Shown: piece after piece, positions 36,523-46,855 of the stretch | Position numbering within the stretch: the first letter of the stretch is position 1 | Layout: every line of letters begins with the position of its first letter | Assembly: GCA_902576395.1 (NCBI GenBank) | Contig: CACGVB010000004.1 | Location: forward strand, 1-64,000 | DNA from: an uncultured Pelagibacteraceae bacterium | Lineage (GTDB): Bacteria > Pseudomonadota > Alphaproteobacteria > Pelagibacterales > Pelagibacteraceae | Length of the DNA stretch: 64,000 nucleotides | Direction: 5' to 3' | The notes under the pieces: model-generated | The model's input: only the letters and a program-made list of their open reading frames with translations | Told to the model about the DNA's origin: nothing | The model's database searches: none | Program-made: the position numbers and the translations under genes

Positions 36523-39209
36523 TATCCTGTATTTTTAATAGCTGCTGAAATACCTGCTATTGATGCCATCATTGCATCATTCAAGTCTTTTTTATCCTTC
36601 CTGTTTAATTTTTTTTTCAAAAGCTTATTCATTACAACTGCTTGTAAAACATTAAGGATTTCGGAATATATGTTTCTAATAATTGCTGGACCTCTAAAAC
36701 TCTTTCTTTGTTTATAAATTTCTTTTGGTGTTATTTGATCATTTAATTTTTTAACTGAATCAAATTGAAACCTTAATTTTTTTCCAACTCTTATAAGTTT
36801 ATCGTCAGCTAAATTTTTTTCATAAATTTTAGATATCTCGGGGTCTACTTTTGAAAGCACCATATCAAGCAAGTCCATCGTTGAATTAAAATATGGCCAG
36901 TTTTTTTCCATATCTATAAGTGTTTTTTTAAATTTTTTAATTGATGAATACCTTAAAGCTTCTGCAGTGCCTAACCATGCGGGTAACATTAATCTAATCT
37001 GCGTCCAGGCAAATACCCAAGGGATAGCTCTCAAACTGTTTATATTATCAACATTTTTTCTTTTAGAAGGTCTGGAACCTATTGAAAGTTTGCCAAGTGC
37101 CATATGTGGGGTTACAGTTTTAAAATATCTAATAAAATCTGAACTTTGGTTTATGTTTTTTCTATAAGAGCTTGTTGATATTTCTGACATACTTTGAATT
37201 AATTTTACCCAACTATCTTTTGGTTTTGGAGGTGGGTTTAAAGTAGCTTCCATAACAGACCCGATGTAACTACATAGATTATATTTAGCCAATGGCTCAT
37301 AACCATATTTTTGTTGTATAACTTCTCCTTGATCAGTTATTCGAATTTTACCATTTACTGAACCCGCTGGCTGTGATCTTAATGTAGCTTGTATTGGTCC
37401 ACCTCCTCTTCCAGCGGATCCTCCTCTTCCATGAAAAAATGTAACATCTATTTTATATTTTTTGGCTAGTTTAATTATTTCTTGTTGTAATTTATATTGA
37501 TTCCAGCTCGCAGAAAGCTTTCCAGCATCTTTACTAGAGTCTGAGTATCCAATCATGATTTCCTGTTTATTATTAATATCTTTTCTGTACCATTTTAATG
37601 AAAAAAGTTTTTCCATAATAGGTTTTGCATTTATTAAATCATCCAACGTTTCAAATAAAGGTACTACTCTAAGTCTATGTTCAATGTTTGCCTCCTTTTG
37701 CAAAAACATAACTGATAAAATATCTGAAGCTGAAGATGTCATTGATATTACATACGCTCCTAGACACTCTTTAGGTTGAGTTGCCAATACTTTAAAAGTG
37801 GACCATACTTCTTTATTTTCTTTATTTTTAAATTGAAAATTTTTTAATAAATTTTTGCTCTGCATTTTTGTAGATAAATAATTTATTTTACTATCCTCAT
37901 CCCATGATGAATAATCTTGTTTAAGCTTTTTCTTAATATATTCTGCCAATAATTGAGAATGTCTTGAAGACTCTTGTCTTATATCAAGTCGAGCAAGATT
38001 TATACCAAAACATTTAGCTCTACGCATTAAATCTAGTAGATCGCCACTTGCTATATTTTCGCTTTGATTTTGCTCTAACGACTCTCTTACTACTCTTAAT
38101 GGTTTAAGAATTTCTTCTCTTTCAGACAATAAATTTTTTTCATTTAGTAGTTTATTATTTACTAAATACTGTTCTATTGCTCTATGCGTTTTTCTTAATT
38201 TATCTCTTAAAGGTCTTAGATAAACTCTATAAGGTTCGAATGTTTTTCCTGTAGTTTTTAATATTTTTTTTGAACATTTTTCCATAGAGTAAGATCTTAT
38301 TAACTTTGTCATTGACTTCTCATAAAGTTTAGCTGCCTCCCACCTTGATAACAAAATAACTCTTTTAGTAACTTCTGCAGTAACAAATGGGTTTCCATCT
38401 CTGTCACCACCCATCCATGACCCAAACTCAATAGGATTAAAATTTTTAGGCAAACCCTTACCCATATTTTTTTCAAATATTTGATTTAACCTTCTGTATA
38501 CTTTAGGAATTGTATCCCACAAGCTATCTTCTATAATTGCAAGTCCCCATCTTGCTTCTTCTGCAGGGGTTGGTTTAGATCTTTTAATTTCATCTGTATT
38601 CCATATAATTGTGATCTCATCAAAAACTTTACGATCTAAAATTTTTAATTTTGAAGGATAATTTTTAAGTAGATTTCTTTGCTCTAATATTTCTGTTAAG
38701 GAATGGTATTTCTGTATTAAGGTTCTTCTTTTTACTTCTGTTGGATGTGCTGTAAGCACAATGCCTATATTTAAGCTTTTGGCAACATTATAGATTTTAG
38801 TATTTGATATTTTTTTATTTTTAAAAAAATTTTCAAATATTTCTTCAATAAATATATTTTGAAATTTTTTCTTTTGTTTAACATTTTCGTAGAGGTCTAA
38901 AGTCCTTGAAGCATCAATTGACTCGGCTAAATTATAAAAATTCATAAAATGATTAAATGCTCTAGTTAATTTGAAAAGTGAATTTGGAGATAATTTTTTA
39001 ACTTCGTCTAAAATTTTTTTAAAAGGTTCTTTATGGTTTTTATTGGCTATGTTTGCTTTAGAAAGTAATCTAATTTTTTCAACTAGATCATAGAATTTTT
39101 GTCCCTCTTGTTCTTTAATTACTCTTCCTAATATATTACCTAAATATCTAACATCATCTCTTAAAGATTTTGTTGGTATTCTTTCATAATAGAGGTCTCT
39201 TTTTAGCAT
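36522..39209 (-). CDS. ppc: phosphoenolpyruvate carboxylase
   Basis: VLTAHPTEVKRRT, WMGGDRDGNPFVTAEVT, GYSDSSKDAGKLSASW, FFHGRGGSAGRGGGP. Confidence 0.95.
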   Translation of the reverse strand: MLKRDLYYERIPTKSLRDDVRYLGNILGRVIKEQEGQKFYDLVEKIRLLSKANIANKNHKEPFKKILDEVKKLSPNSLFKLTRAFNHFMNFYNLAESIDASRTLDLYENVKQKKKFQNIFIEEIFENFFKNKKISNTKIYNVAKSLNIGIVLTAHPTEVKRRTLIQKYHSLTEILEQRNLLKNYPSKLKILDRKVFDEITIIWNTDEIKRSKPTPAEEARWGLAIIEDSLWDTIPKVYRRLNQIFEKNMGKGLPKNFNPIEFGSWMGGDRDGNPFVTAEVTKRVILLSRWEAAKLYEKSMTKLIRSYSMEKCSKKILKTTGKTFEPYRVYLRPLRDKLRKTHRAIEQYLVNNKLLNEKNLLSEREEILKPLRVVRESLEQNQSENIASGDLLDLMRRAKCFGINLARLDIRQESSRHSQLLAEYIKKKLKQDYSSWDEDSKINYLSTKMQSKNLLKNFQFKNKENKEVWSTFKVLATQPKECLGAYVISMTSSASDILSVMFLQKEANIEHRLRVVPLFETLDDLINAKPIMEKLFSLKWYRKDINNKQEIMIGYSDSSKDAGKLSASWNQYKLQQEIIKLAKKYKIDVTFFHGRGGSAGRGGGPIQATLRSQPAGSVNGKIRITDQGEVIQQKYGYEPLAKYNLCSYIGSVMEATLNPPPKPKDSWVKLIQSMSEISTSSYRKNINQSSDFIRYFKTVTPHMALGKLSIGSRPSKRKNVDNINSLRAIPWVFAWTQIRLMLPAWLGTAEALRYSSIKKFKKTLIDMEKNWPYFNSTMDLLDMVLSKVDPEISKIYEKNLADDKLIRVGKKLRFQFDSVKKLNDQITPKEIYKQRKSFRGPAIIRNIYSEILNVLQAVVMNKLLKKKLNRKDKKDLNDAMMASIAGISAAIKNTG

Positions 39210-40095
39210 TTTTAATTACAAACTTTTTCTGGTTTATACCAATAGCATTAGTTTGTATTTTAAATAAACTTCCTGAAAATTTAAATTTTTTAATTTCACT
39301 GTTTTTCATGCCTTTTAAAGCAGATGTGACAAATAAATCTGAATTTTTTGGACCACCAAAGGCACAATTAGTAATATTTTTAGCGGGTAAATTGATCTTA
39401 TGTATCTGTTTGGCAAATTTATTTAAAACACGTACGCAAGCTCCGTGAAATTGGCATACCCATAAATTTCCAGCTTTATCTAAGGTCATGCCATCTGGCA
39501 CTCCTTCCTTATTTGAAAATCTTTTAAATATTTTTTTACTAATTATATCATCATTTTTATCTATCATAATTTTGTAGATTATCCTTTTTCTACTGTCTGT
39601 ATGATAAAAGTTTTTTTTATCAATAAATGCAGGTCCATTAGTAATCATGTAATTGTCATCTACTTTTTTAAGATTAAATTTTTTATCTAGGCAATAAAGA
39701 GATCCATTTGGGATATTTCTTTCAGGGTTATCCATTGTTCCAAACCAAAGTTTTCCATTAAGATCTGTTTTGCCGTCATTAATCCTGTTCATTTTTAATG
39801 ACTTTTCAATGGCTATTGATTTAATTTTTTTTTTAGTTTTTAAATTTACAATTCTTAATTCACCTTGGAGACCTAATATAAATATATAATTTTTTATATG
39901 AGCTAAAAATCCAATTTCTTTATTTACTTTAATAGTTACTTTTTTTTTATTTTTTAAATTTAAAATATGAATTCTTTTTTTTTTGATGTCTGTAAAATAA
40001 ATTGAATTATGCTCTTTGACCCATAAAGTACCTTCACCTAATGTACATTTTAAATTCCACAAAACCTCAGGTTTTGAAGTTATAATCTTAGCCAT
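39184..40095 (-). CDS. SMP-30/gluconolactonase family protein
   Basis: LGEGTLWVKEHNSIYFTDI, NDGKTDLNGKLWFGTMD, VPDGMTLDKAGNLWVCQF. Confidence 0.9.
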   Translation of the reverse strand: MAKIITSKPEVLWNLKCTLGEGTLWVKEHNSIYFTDIKKKRIHILNLKNKKKVTIKVNKEIGFLAHIKNYIFILGLQGELRIVNLKTKKKIKSIAIEKSLKMNRINDGKTDLNGKLWFGTMDNPERNIPNGSLYCLDKKFNLKKVDDNYMITNGPAFIDKKNFYHTDSRKRIIYKIMIDKNDDIISKKIFKRFSNKEGVPDGMTLDKAGNLWVCQFHGACVRVLNKFAKQIHKINLPAKNITNCAFGGPKNSDLFVTSALKGMKNSEIKKFKFSGSLFKIQTNAIGINQKKFVIKNAKKRPLL

Positions 40096-41260
40096 TATAC
40101 TCGTATTCTTTTATAAAATCTTTTTTTGGATTAATTCCAATTCCTATATTTTCTAATGGGGTGGCAAATCCATCTTTGTTTTTTACTTGATCTAAAATTG
40201 AAAATTTTTCTTCAGCTAGATCTGTAATAAAAATATTTTTTTCAGTGGTGTCGAATTCTAACATTGATTTTGCTGGAAATAGTCCACCTGGCATATCTGG
40301 TAAAGAAGTAAGCAAATGCAGATTTACTGCTACACTTAAAGCTGAACCCCATACATGATTAACAATTGGGATGAAATTCGACTGAGCTAACGCTGATACT
40401 TTTAAATATTCTGTAATTCCACCTAAACCGCAAACTTCTGGTTGGGCTATATCAATGCAATTATTTTTAATTAATTGATTCCAGCCATATTTTGTGAACT
40501 CTGCTTCACCACCAGCAATATTTGTTTTTAATCTTTCTTTAAGTTCTTTGTATCCATCGTAATCCTCTGGTGCCACAGGTTCCTCAAACCAATAAATTTC
40601 CATTTCATCTAATCCTCTACCCACATATAAAGCATCATTTTTATTATATGCATGATTGGCATCGACCATTAGTTTAAAATCGTTTCCAATTGCTTCTCTT
40701 ACTGCGCTAACTAACTTTAAATCTTCTTTTGGACCTAAACCAACTTTCATCTTCATCGCTTTGAAGTTTTTTTCTTTTATTTGATTAGCTTCTTTTTTAA
40801 ATAATTCACACAATTCCTCGACAGATTTTTTTTGCAGCATCATTCCATAACCATAAACTGGAATTTTGTTATTAGTTTTACCACCCAATAATTGATAGAG
40901 GGGCAATTTTGCTTTTTTCGCTAGTATATCCCACAATGCTATATCAATTCCTGATAATGCCTGAATAGGCATTCCTTTCTGGCCACTATCTCTAAGTAAA
41001 TTATAAACTTTATGCCAGATATATTCTTTATTAATTGGATCTTCTCCTATTATTAAAGGTTGTATTACTTTTTCTACAATATATTGGTTAGCGAGAGCTA
41101 TATTTCCAGGGCCAAAACATTCTCCCCAACCAGTAATACCTTCATCAGTTTCTATCTCTACTAAGTGAGCGGTTCGGTGTTTGTAGTATTGTTGAGAATA
41201 TCCTAATTCTTTATCCAACTCATATCTAAGTACATGACTTTTGATTGAGCTGATCCTCAC
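40088..41260 (-). CDS. mandelate racemase/muconate lactonizing (enolase superfamily) enzyme
   Basis: ALSGIDIALWDILAKKAKLPLYQLLGG, KMKVG, MVDANHAY, WFEEPVAPED, NHVWGSALS. Confidence 0.9.
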   Translation of the reverse strand: MRISSIKSHVLRYELDKELGYSQQYYKHRTAHLVEIETDEGITGWGECFGPGNIALANQYIVEKVIQPLIIGEDPINKEYIWHKVYNLLRDSGQKGMPIQALSGIDIALWDILAKKAKLPLYQLLGGKTNNKIPVYGYGMMLQKKSVEELCELFKKEANQIKEKNFKAMKMKVGLGPKEDLKLVSAVREAIGNDFKLMVDANHAYNKNDALYVGRGLDEMEIYWFEEPVAPEDYDGYKELKERLKTNIAGGEAEFTKYGWNQLIKNNCIDIAQPEVCGLGGITEYLKVSALAQSNFIPIVNHVWGSALSVAVNLHLLTSLPDMPGGLFPAKSMLEFDTTEKNIFITDLAEEKFSILDQVKNKDGFATPLENIGIGINPKKDFIKEYEYNG

Positions 41261-41265
41261 AATTA

Positions 41266-42108
41266 TTAAACAGCAACTACTTTAGAGTTCTGTTCTCCTA
41301 AATTTTCTATAGATAATTTCATTTCATCACCAGCTTTTAAAAATACTTGAGGCTTTCTTCCCATGCCTACACCTGGAGGAGTTCCTGTAGTTATAATATC
41401 TCCAGGTTGTAATGACATGAATTTACTCACATAAGATACAATGATATCTACATTAAAAATCATAGTACTTGTATTCCCTGTTTGCATTCTTTCACCATTT
41501 ACATCCAACATCATCTTTAAATTATTAATATCTTTAATTTCATCCTTAGTTACTAAGTAAGGCCCAGTAGGTCCGTAAGTGTCGTGAGACTTTCCTTTAA
41601 CCCATTGTCCCATTTTTTCAATTTGCCATTCTCGTTCACTAACATCGTTTACTAAACAATATCCTAAAATATGATCTTGTGATTGACTTTCTGCAATATG
41701 TTTTGCTTCTTTTCCAATTATAATTCCAAGTTCAACTTCCCAATCTAGTTTTTTTGATCCAGAAACTATTTCTACATCATCATTAGGACCACACATTGAG
41801 CTAGTAGCCTTCATAAACATTATTGGTTCTTTAGGAATATCGGCACCTACTTCAGCTGCATGATCTGAATAATTAAGTCCTATTGCTACAAATTTTCCTG
41901 GACTTGTAATACATGAACCTACTCTCTGATTAGATGAAAGTTCAGGAAGATTTGATGTGTCAGCACTTTGAATTTTTGACATTGTTTCAAAGTTTAAATT
42001 TTCTGGGTTTAAATCGTTTATGTGAGAACTTATGTCTCTTATTTTTCCATCAGCGTCTAAAATTGCTGGTTTTTCTTTTCCTTTTTCACCTACTCTTAAT
42101 AGTTTCAT
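41266..42108 (-). CDS. fumarylacetoacetate hydrolase (FAH) family protein
   Basis: VAIGLNYSDHAAEVGADIPKEPIMFMKATSSMCGPNDD, LDWEVELGIIIGKEAK, DIITTGTPPGVGMG. Confidence 0.93.
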   Translation of the reverse strand: MKLLRVGEKGKEKPAILDADGKIRDISSHINDLNPENLNFETMSKIQSADTSNLPELSSNQRVGSCITSPGKFVAIGLNYSDHAAEVGADIPKEPIMFMKATSSMCGPNDDVEIVSGSKKLDWEVELGIIIGKEAKHIAESQSQDHILGYCLVNDVSEREWQIEKMGQWVKGKSHDTYGPTGPYLVTKDEIKDINNLKMMLDVNGERMQTGNTSTMIFNVDIIVSYVSKFMSLQPGDIITTGTPPGVGMGRKPQVFLKAGDEMKLSIENLGEQNSKVVAV

Positions 42109-42124
42109 TGTTTCTCCTTTATAT

Positions 42125-42868
42125 TTAAATTGTCATTCCACCATCAACAGAAAATGTATTTCCTGTTGTAAATGTTGATTCATCGCCAGCTAAATAAATA
42201 GCTATAGAAGCAATTTCCTCAGCTGTTCCTATTCTCCCCATTGGTTGTCTCGCTATAAAATCTTTCTTAGCTTGAACAGGATCAGGGCTTTGGTTTACTC
42301 TATCTTGCCAAGAAGGCGAAAAAACAGTTCCTGGTGCTATTGAATTACATCTAATATTTTGTTTTACAAAGTCTGAAGCAATAGACTTAGTTAACCCAAT
42401 AATTGCAGCTTTTGAAGCACCATAAACAAATCTATTTGGTAAACCTTTTAAACTGGAGGCAATAGACGAAACATTGATTATGCTACCACCATTTTGCTTC
42501 ACCATTAATGGTAAAATTGCTCTGCACATGAAATACATAGATTTAACATTTACGTCAAAAGAAAAATCCCAATCTTTTTCTTCACAATCTAAAATTGTTC
42601 CATGATGAACAAATCCTACTGCATTAAACAAAATATTAACCTCATCAAGTGTTTTAACAAATTCTAAAATTGCGTTGTTGTCAGTAGAGTCTAAAGTTTT
42701 AACTTTTATATTAGGATATTTTTTATTTAAATCAGCTAAAGTTTTTTCATTCAAGTCTGTTGCTATTACGTGGGCCCCTTCATTATGAAAAGCAATTGCT
42801 GTTGCTTTTCCAATGCCTTGGCCTGCTGCGGTAACCACAATTTTTTTACCTTCTAGTCTTCCACTCAT
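42125..42868 (-). CDS. short-chain dehydrogenase/reductase (SDR)
   Basis: TAAGQGIGKATAIAF, NVSSIAS, YGASKAAIIGLTKSIA. Confidence 0.92.
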   Translation of the reverse strand: MSGRLEGKKIVVTAAGQGIGKATAIAFHNEGAHVIATDLNEKTLADLNKKYPNIKVKTLDSTDNNAILEFVKTLDEVNILFNAVGFVHHGTILDCEEKDWDFSFDVNVKSMYFMCRAILPLMVKQNGGSIINVSSIASSLKGLPNRFVYGASKAAIIGLTKSIASDFVKQNIRCNSIAPGTVFSPSWQDRVNQSPDPVQAKKDFIARQPMGRIGTAEEIASIAIYLAGDESTFTTGNTFSVDGGMTI

Positions 42869-43737
42869 TTATTATTTATCCTTTCAATTTCTTTATAAAG
42901 TGAACTATGGTCTGTTTCACCGTGTCCATTTTCAACAAGAGATTTATACATTTCTTTAACCAAATTTGAAATAGGCAAATGAGTATTATAATTATTGGCA
43001 CATTCTAAGATATTATTCATATCTTTTAAATGAACGGATGTTCTACCTTTTGGAGTAAAATCTTTATTGATCATTCTTTTTCCATGTGTTTGTAGAACTT
43101 TGCTATCTGCCCATCCACCTGACAAAGCTTTGATCATTTTATTTGGATCTGCTCCAGCTTTTTCACAAAGAGTAACAGCCTCTGCAACTGCACCGATTGT
43201 TAAACCAACTACGATTTGATTTGCTAATTTTGAAACTTGTCCACTTCCAATTGGACCGACTAATGTTGGGTTACCCATTTTTTTTAAAATATCAAATGCA
43301 TCGTCAAAAATATTTTGTTCGCCCCCAACCATTATAGCTAACGAGGCTTCCTCTGCACCAATTGTTCCTCCAGATACAGGTGCGTCCAAATAATTTATTT
43401 TTTTTAATTTTAAATTATTACCATGTTTAATTGCTGTAGTTGGTTTAACTGAACTCATATCAATAACTATGGCACCAGATTTTAAGCTTTTTGTAAAATC
43501 ATCGTTATTCATCACTTCATCAACAGCAGTATCATCTGTTAACATTGTGATAACAATATCACTTCCATCCACAGCATCTTTTAACGTATTTGAAATTTTT
43601 GCACCAAATTCTTTTAGTGTCTCTGCTTTATTCTTTGATCTATTGAATACTGTTAAATTATATCCAGCTTTTACTAAATTTTTAGACATTGGCAGGCCCA
43701 TCAGGCCTATGCCTATAAAACCTATTTTTTTTTTCAT
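42865..43737 (-). CDS. 3-hydroxyisobutyrate dehydrogenase / tartronate semialdehyde reductase family
   Basis: IGFIGIGLMGLPMSKNLVKAGY, DAPVSGGTIGAEEASLAIMVGG, GQVSKLANQI. Confidence 0.92.
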   Translation of the reverse strand: MKKKIGFIGIGLMGLPMSKNLVKAGYNLTVFNRSKNKAETLKEFGAKISNTLKDAVDGSDIVITMLTDDTAVDEVMNNDDFTKSLKSGAIVIDMSSVKPTTAIKHGNNLKLKKINYLDAPVSGGTIGAEEASLAIMVGGEQNIFDDAFDILKKMGNPTLVGPIGSGQVSKLANQIVVGLTIGAVAEAVTLCEKAGADPNKMIKALSGGWADSKVLQTHGKRMINKDFTPKGRTSVHLKDMNNILECANNYNTHLPISNLVKEMYKSLVENGHGETDHSSLYKEIERINNK

Positions 43738-45060
43738 TTATTTTTTGGGTACGAATTCGTGGAAATTTTGTGTCATTGCTTCTGGAAAGTACATTACACA
43801 TGCTAAAACAATTAACTGAATTACTACGAATGGAGCAAATCCTCTGAAAATATCTGTTAATGAAATATGTGGAGGTGCTACTGATTTTAAATAAAAAGCT
43901 GCTGGACCAAAAGGTGGACTTAAAAATGATACCTGCATATTAACACAAAATAGTATTCCAAACCAAATAGGATCAAAACCAAGTGCAAGAACTATTGGTA
44001 AAAACACAGGCATTGCTAGAAGAACAATTCCAACCCAATCCATAAAAGCACCCATTATCAAAAACATTACTTGCATCATAAAGATTAAATACATTGGTTT
44101 TAAATCATAAGCTAAAATAGTTTCAGCTACATAAGTTGGTCCACCCGCTAAAGAATAAGCTCCAGCTAAAACTGTAGCTCCAAATGTAATTGTTAAAATC
44201 GTACCTGATGCTTTAAAAGTTCTAACAAGTGCATCTTTAAATAAAAACCATGTAAGTTCTTTTCTTGCACCTATTATAATTAATGTTGCAACTACACCCA
44301 TTCCAGCTGCTTCAGTAATACCTGTTATTCCAGAATAAATTGAACCTAAAACAATTATTACAATACCAATTGGTGGTAAAAGGCCTGGAAGGTAAGACAT
44401 TTTTTCTTTTAAAGTTAAAGCTGGCTCATCACTTAATGGTGCAAGATGTGGTTGTAATCTTGTTCGTATTAGAATGTAAGTAATTATTAAACCTGAAATC
44501 ATTAAACCTGGAACAATAGCTTCTTGGAATAACATTGTAATTGATGTTTCTGTTGTTAATCCATATATAATTAAAACAATAGATGGAGGTATCATTGTAC
44601 CTAGAGAACCTGATGCACAAATAATACCAATCGACATATCTTGATCATATTTCAATCTCAACATCTGAGGTAGCGCAATCAGCCCTAATAAAACTATTTC
44701 TCCTCCAATAATTCCACTCATGGCAGCCATAATTGTTGCCATGATTGCAGTTACAACACCTACCCCTCCTCTAGTTTTTCTTAACCAAGCGTTTAATGCA
44801 TCATATAAATCTCTCGCGATGTTAGAGCGTTCAAGTAAGGAGGCCATAAATATAAATAAGGGCACTGATAAGAAAGAATACGTTACAACAAGAGAATAAT
44901 ATCTTGAAAGTAAAATTCCTAATGCATGCTCACCAATATATAAAAATACGAGTACAGCACCCATAAAACCTGAGGCAAAACCCATTGGAACACCAATAGC
45001 TATAAGAGCTAGCAATCCAACAATAAGTATTATCGAGAGTGTTCCTATTTCAAATTCCAT
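43738..45060 (-). CDS. dctM: TRAP transporter large permease (DctM-like)
   Basis: PLFIFMASLLERSNIARDLYDALNAWL, GSLGTMIPPSIVLIIYGLTTETSI, NMQVSFLSPPFGPAAFYLK. Confidence 0.93.
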   Translation of the reverse strand: MEFEIGTLSIILIVGLLALIAIGVPMGFASGFMGAVLVFLYIGEHALGILLSRYYSLVVTYSFLSVPLFIFMASLLERSNIARDLYDALNAWLRKTRGGVGVVTAIMATIMAAMSGIIGGEIVLLGLIALPQMLRLKYDQDMSIGIICASGSLGTMIPPSIVLIIYGLTTETSITMLFQEAIVPGLMISGLIITYILIRTRLQPHLAPLSDEPALTLKEKMSYLPGLLPPIGIVIIVLGSIYSGITGITEAAGMGVVATLIIIGARKELTWFLFKDALVRTFKASGTILTITFGATVLAGAYSLAGGPTYVAETILAYDLKPMYLIFMMQVMFLIMGAFMDWVGIVLLAMPVFLPIVLALGFDPIWFGILFCVNMQVSFLSPPFGPAAFYLKSVAPPHISLTDIFRGFAPFVVIQLIVLACVMYFPEAMTQNFHEFVPKK

Positions 45061-45061
45061 A

Positions 45062-45652
45062 TTATTCTAAATCTTTAGCGGGATCGTACTGTCTTTCTTT
45101 AGGATTTCTCCAATCAATTATTAAATTGTTAATAGACTGAAGTGCAATAAGGAATACACATATAAGTGTAAGTGGTTTCATAGTAGCTGGTATCGGTGGG
45201 TCCCAATACGTTGCAAATCTCTCCCAGTTTACAAATGATCTGTAAGCATCCTCCATACCACCATATATTACAGCCCCTGCAAAAAGAACAATAACTATAG
45301 TACTAATTAGATCAAAAATTCGCTGTGTTGGTCTACTAACATAATCGTATAATAATACTATTCTAATATGGCTTCTTAATCTTGTTGCATATATGCCTCC
45401 GACTAAATAACAAACGCCAGCCAACCATAGGCATAATTCATTGGCCCATAAGGTAGGTTTAAACAAGACATATCTCATGAAAATTTCGTACATCATCACA
45501 AGTACTATTACAGGAATTAAATATTTTATTGTATGGCTTAGAAATAGAGAAATTTTATCTATCCAAAATATTGGAAAATCGTCTTTACTTGCAACTTTTT
45601 CACTTTGCTCTTTTAATTGTTTATCTTGAAGCTCTTTATCGTCCATTGGCAA
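45062..45652 (-). CDS. dctQ: TRAP transporter small permease (DctQ-like)
   Basis: YVLFKPTLWANELCLWLAGVCYLVGGIYATRLRSHIRI. Confidence 0.88.
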   Translation of the reverse strand: MPMDDKELQDKQLKEQSEKVASKDDFPIFWIDKISLFLSHTIKYLIPVIVLVMMYEIFMRYVLFKPTLWANELCLWLAGVCYLVGGIYATRLRSHIRIVLLYDYVSRPTQRIFDLISTIVIVLFAGAVIYGGMEDAYRSFVNWERFATYWDPPIPATMKPLTLICVFLIALQSINNLIIDWRNPKERQYDPAKDLE

Positions 45653-45668
45653 AAAAATTATTTAATAA

Positions 45669-45690
45669 GAAGGGCCCTCTCAGGCCCTTC
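45669..45690 (-). other. intergenic stem-loop between DctP-like and DctQ-like genes
   Basis: GAAGGGCC (45669-45676) / GGCCCTTC (45683-45690). Confidence 0.7.
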
Positions 45691-45714
45691 AATATTTTTT
45701 TATGTTGCTAATAA

Positions 45715-46731
45715 TTATAGGATACCGTTAGCTTTCATGTAAGCTTTGTGTATCTCAATAAGAGCAGCAGCTTCAGGAGATTTTTTCTTCCATTCTTCCC
45801 AAGCTCCAAGTGCAGCATTTCTGAACTTAAGTCTATCTTCTCTAGACCAGTCATGAAGAGTAACACCCATAGCAGTTAAAGCTTTAACTGCTTCAGCATT
45901 TTTTCTCTCAACTAAACTAGTGATTGTTCTACCACAGATTTCAATTGCTGCTAGCATTGCACCTTTTTCATGAGGCTTTAACTTATTCCAAACTTTTGTA
46001 TTACAAGCTAAATGGTCAGCAGGCATAGAGTGGAAACCTGGATATGTAGCATATTTATTTTGCTCATAGTGTCCACCTGCATAGTTTGTAGCTAAAGATG
46101 AATAGTCGGCACCATCAATTAGACCAGTTTGTAAAGCAGTTGGAACTTCACCAAAATCCATCACGATTGGCTTAGCACCTAATGCTGTAAAGATCATACT
46201 TTCCATTCCTGGAGGTGATCTAAATTTAAAGTCTTTAATAGATGCAACATCTGGAATTGGTTTGCTAGATATTAAAGACTCATGTCCTGGTATCCACCAA
46301 CCGATTAAAGTCATTCCATATTTGTTGTATAGTGCATCAACAGCTTCTTGAGCTCCTGGGAACTTTAAGAAGTCATATTGTTGATACGGGTTATCATATC
46401 CACCCATAACGTCACCTGCGAATTGAAAAGCTGCATTTTTACCTGTTTGGTATCCAGCACCTGTCATATCACAGTCAATAATTCCAGTTTGTGCAGAGTT
46501 AAATACCTCAGCAGACTTTCCTGTAACTGATGATGAGTAGAACATTTGTACTTTTAAGCTTCCGCCAGAAAACTTCTCAACGTTTTTAGCGAATTGAGCT
46601 GCAACTTCACCATTTGGTGAGCTAGCTGTAAAGTGAGTTTCTATTTTTAAAGTTTTTGCATTTGCAGAACCAAATAAAGCAATAGAGACCACAGCTATAG
46701 CAGTAGTTATTTTTGTTATTAATTTTAACAT
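45715..46731 (-). CDS. dctP: TRAP transporter substrate-binding protein (DctP-like)
   Basis: Signal peptide; KIETHFTASSPNGEVAAQFAKNVEKFSGGSLKVQMF. Confidence 0.9.
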   Translation of the reverse strand: MLKLITKITTAIAVVSIALFGSANAKTLKIETHFTASSPNGEVAAQFAKNVEKFSGGSLKVQMFYSSSVTGKSAEVFNSAQTGIIDCDMTGAGYQTGKNAAFQFAGDVMGGYDNPYQQYDFLKFPGAQEAVDALYNKYGMTLIGWWIPGHESLISSKPIPDVASIKDFKFRSPPGMESMIFTALGAKPIVMDFGEVPTALQTGLIDGADYSSLATNYAGGHYEQNKYATYPGFHSMPADHLACNTKVWNKLKPHEKGAMLAAIEICGRTITSLVERKNAEAVKALTAMGVTLHDWSREDRLKFRNAALGAWEEWKKKSPEAAALIEIHKAYMKANGIL

Positions 46732-46855
46732 TATTTTCCCTCTCGGTTATGTTTTTCTAAATTTAAACATAAAGAGAAAAAAAATTCAAACAAAAGACAG
46801 TAATAAATTTCTTAAGATAATTAATTTATATAATTACAACTAAAAGTTGTATCAT

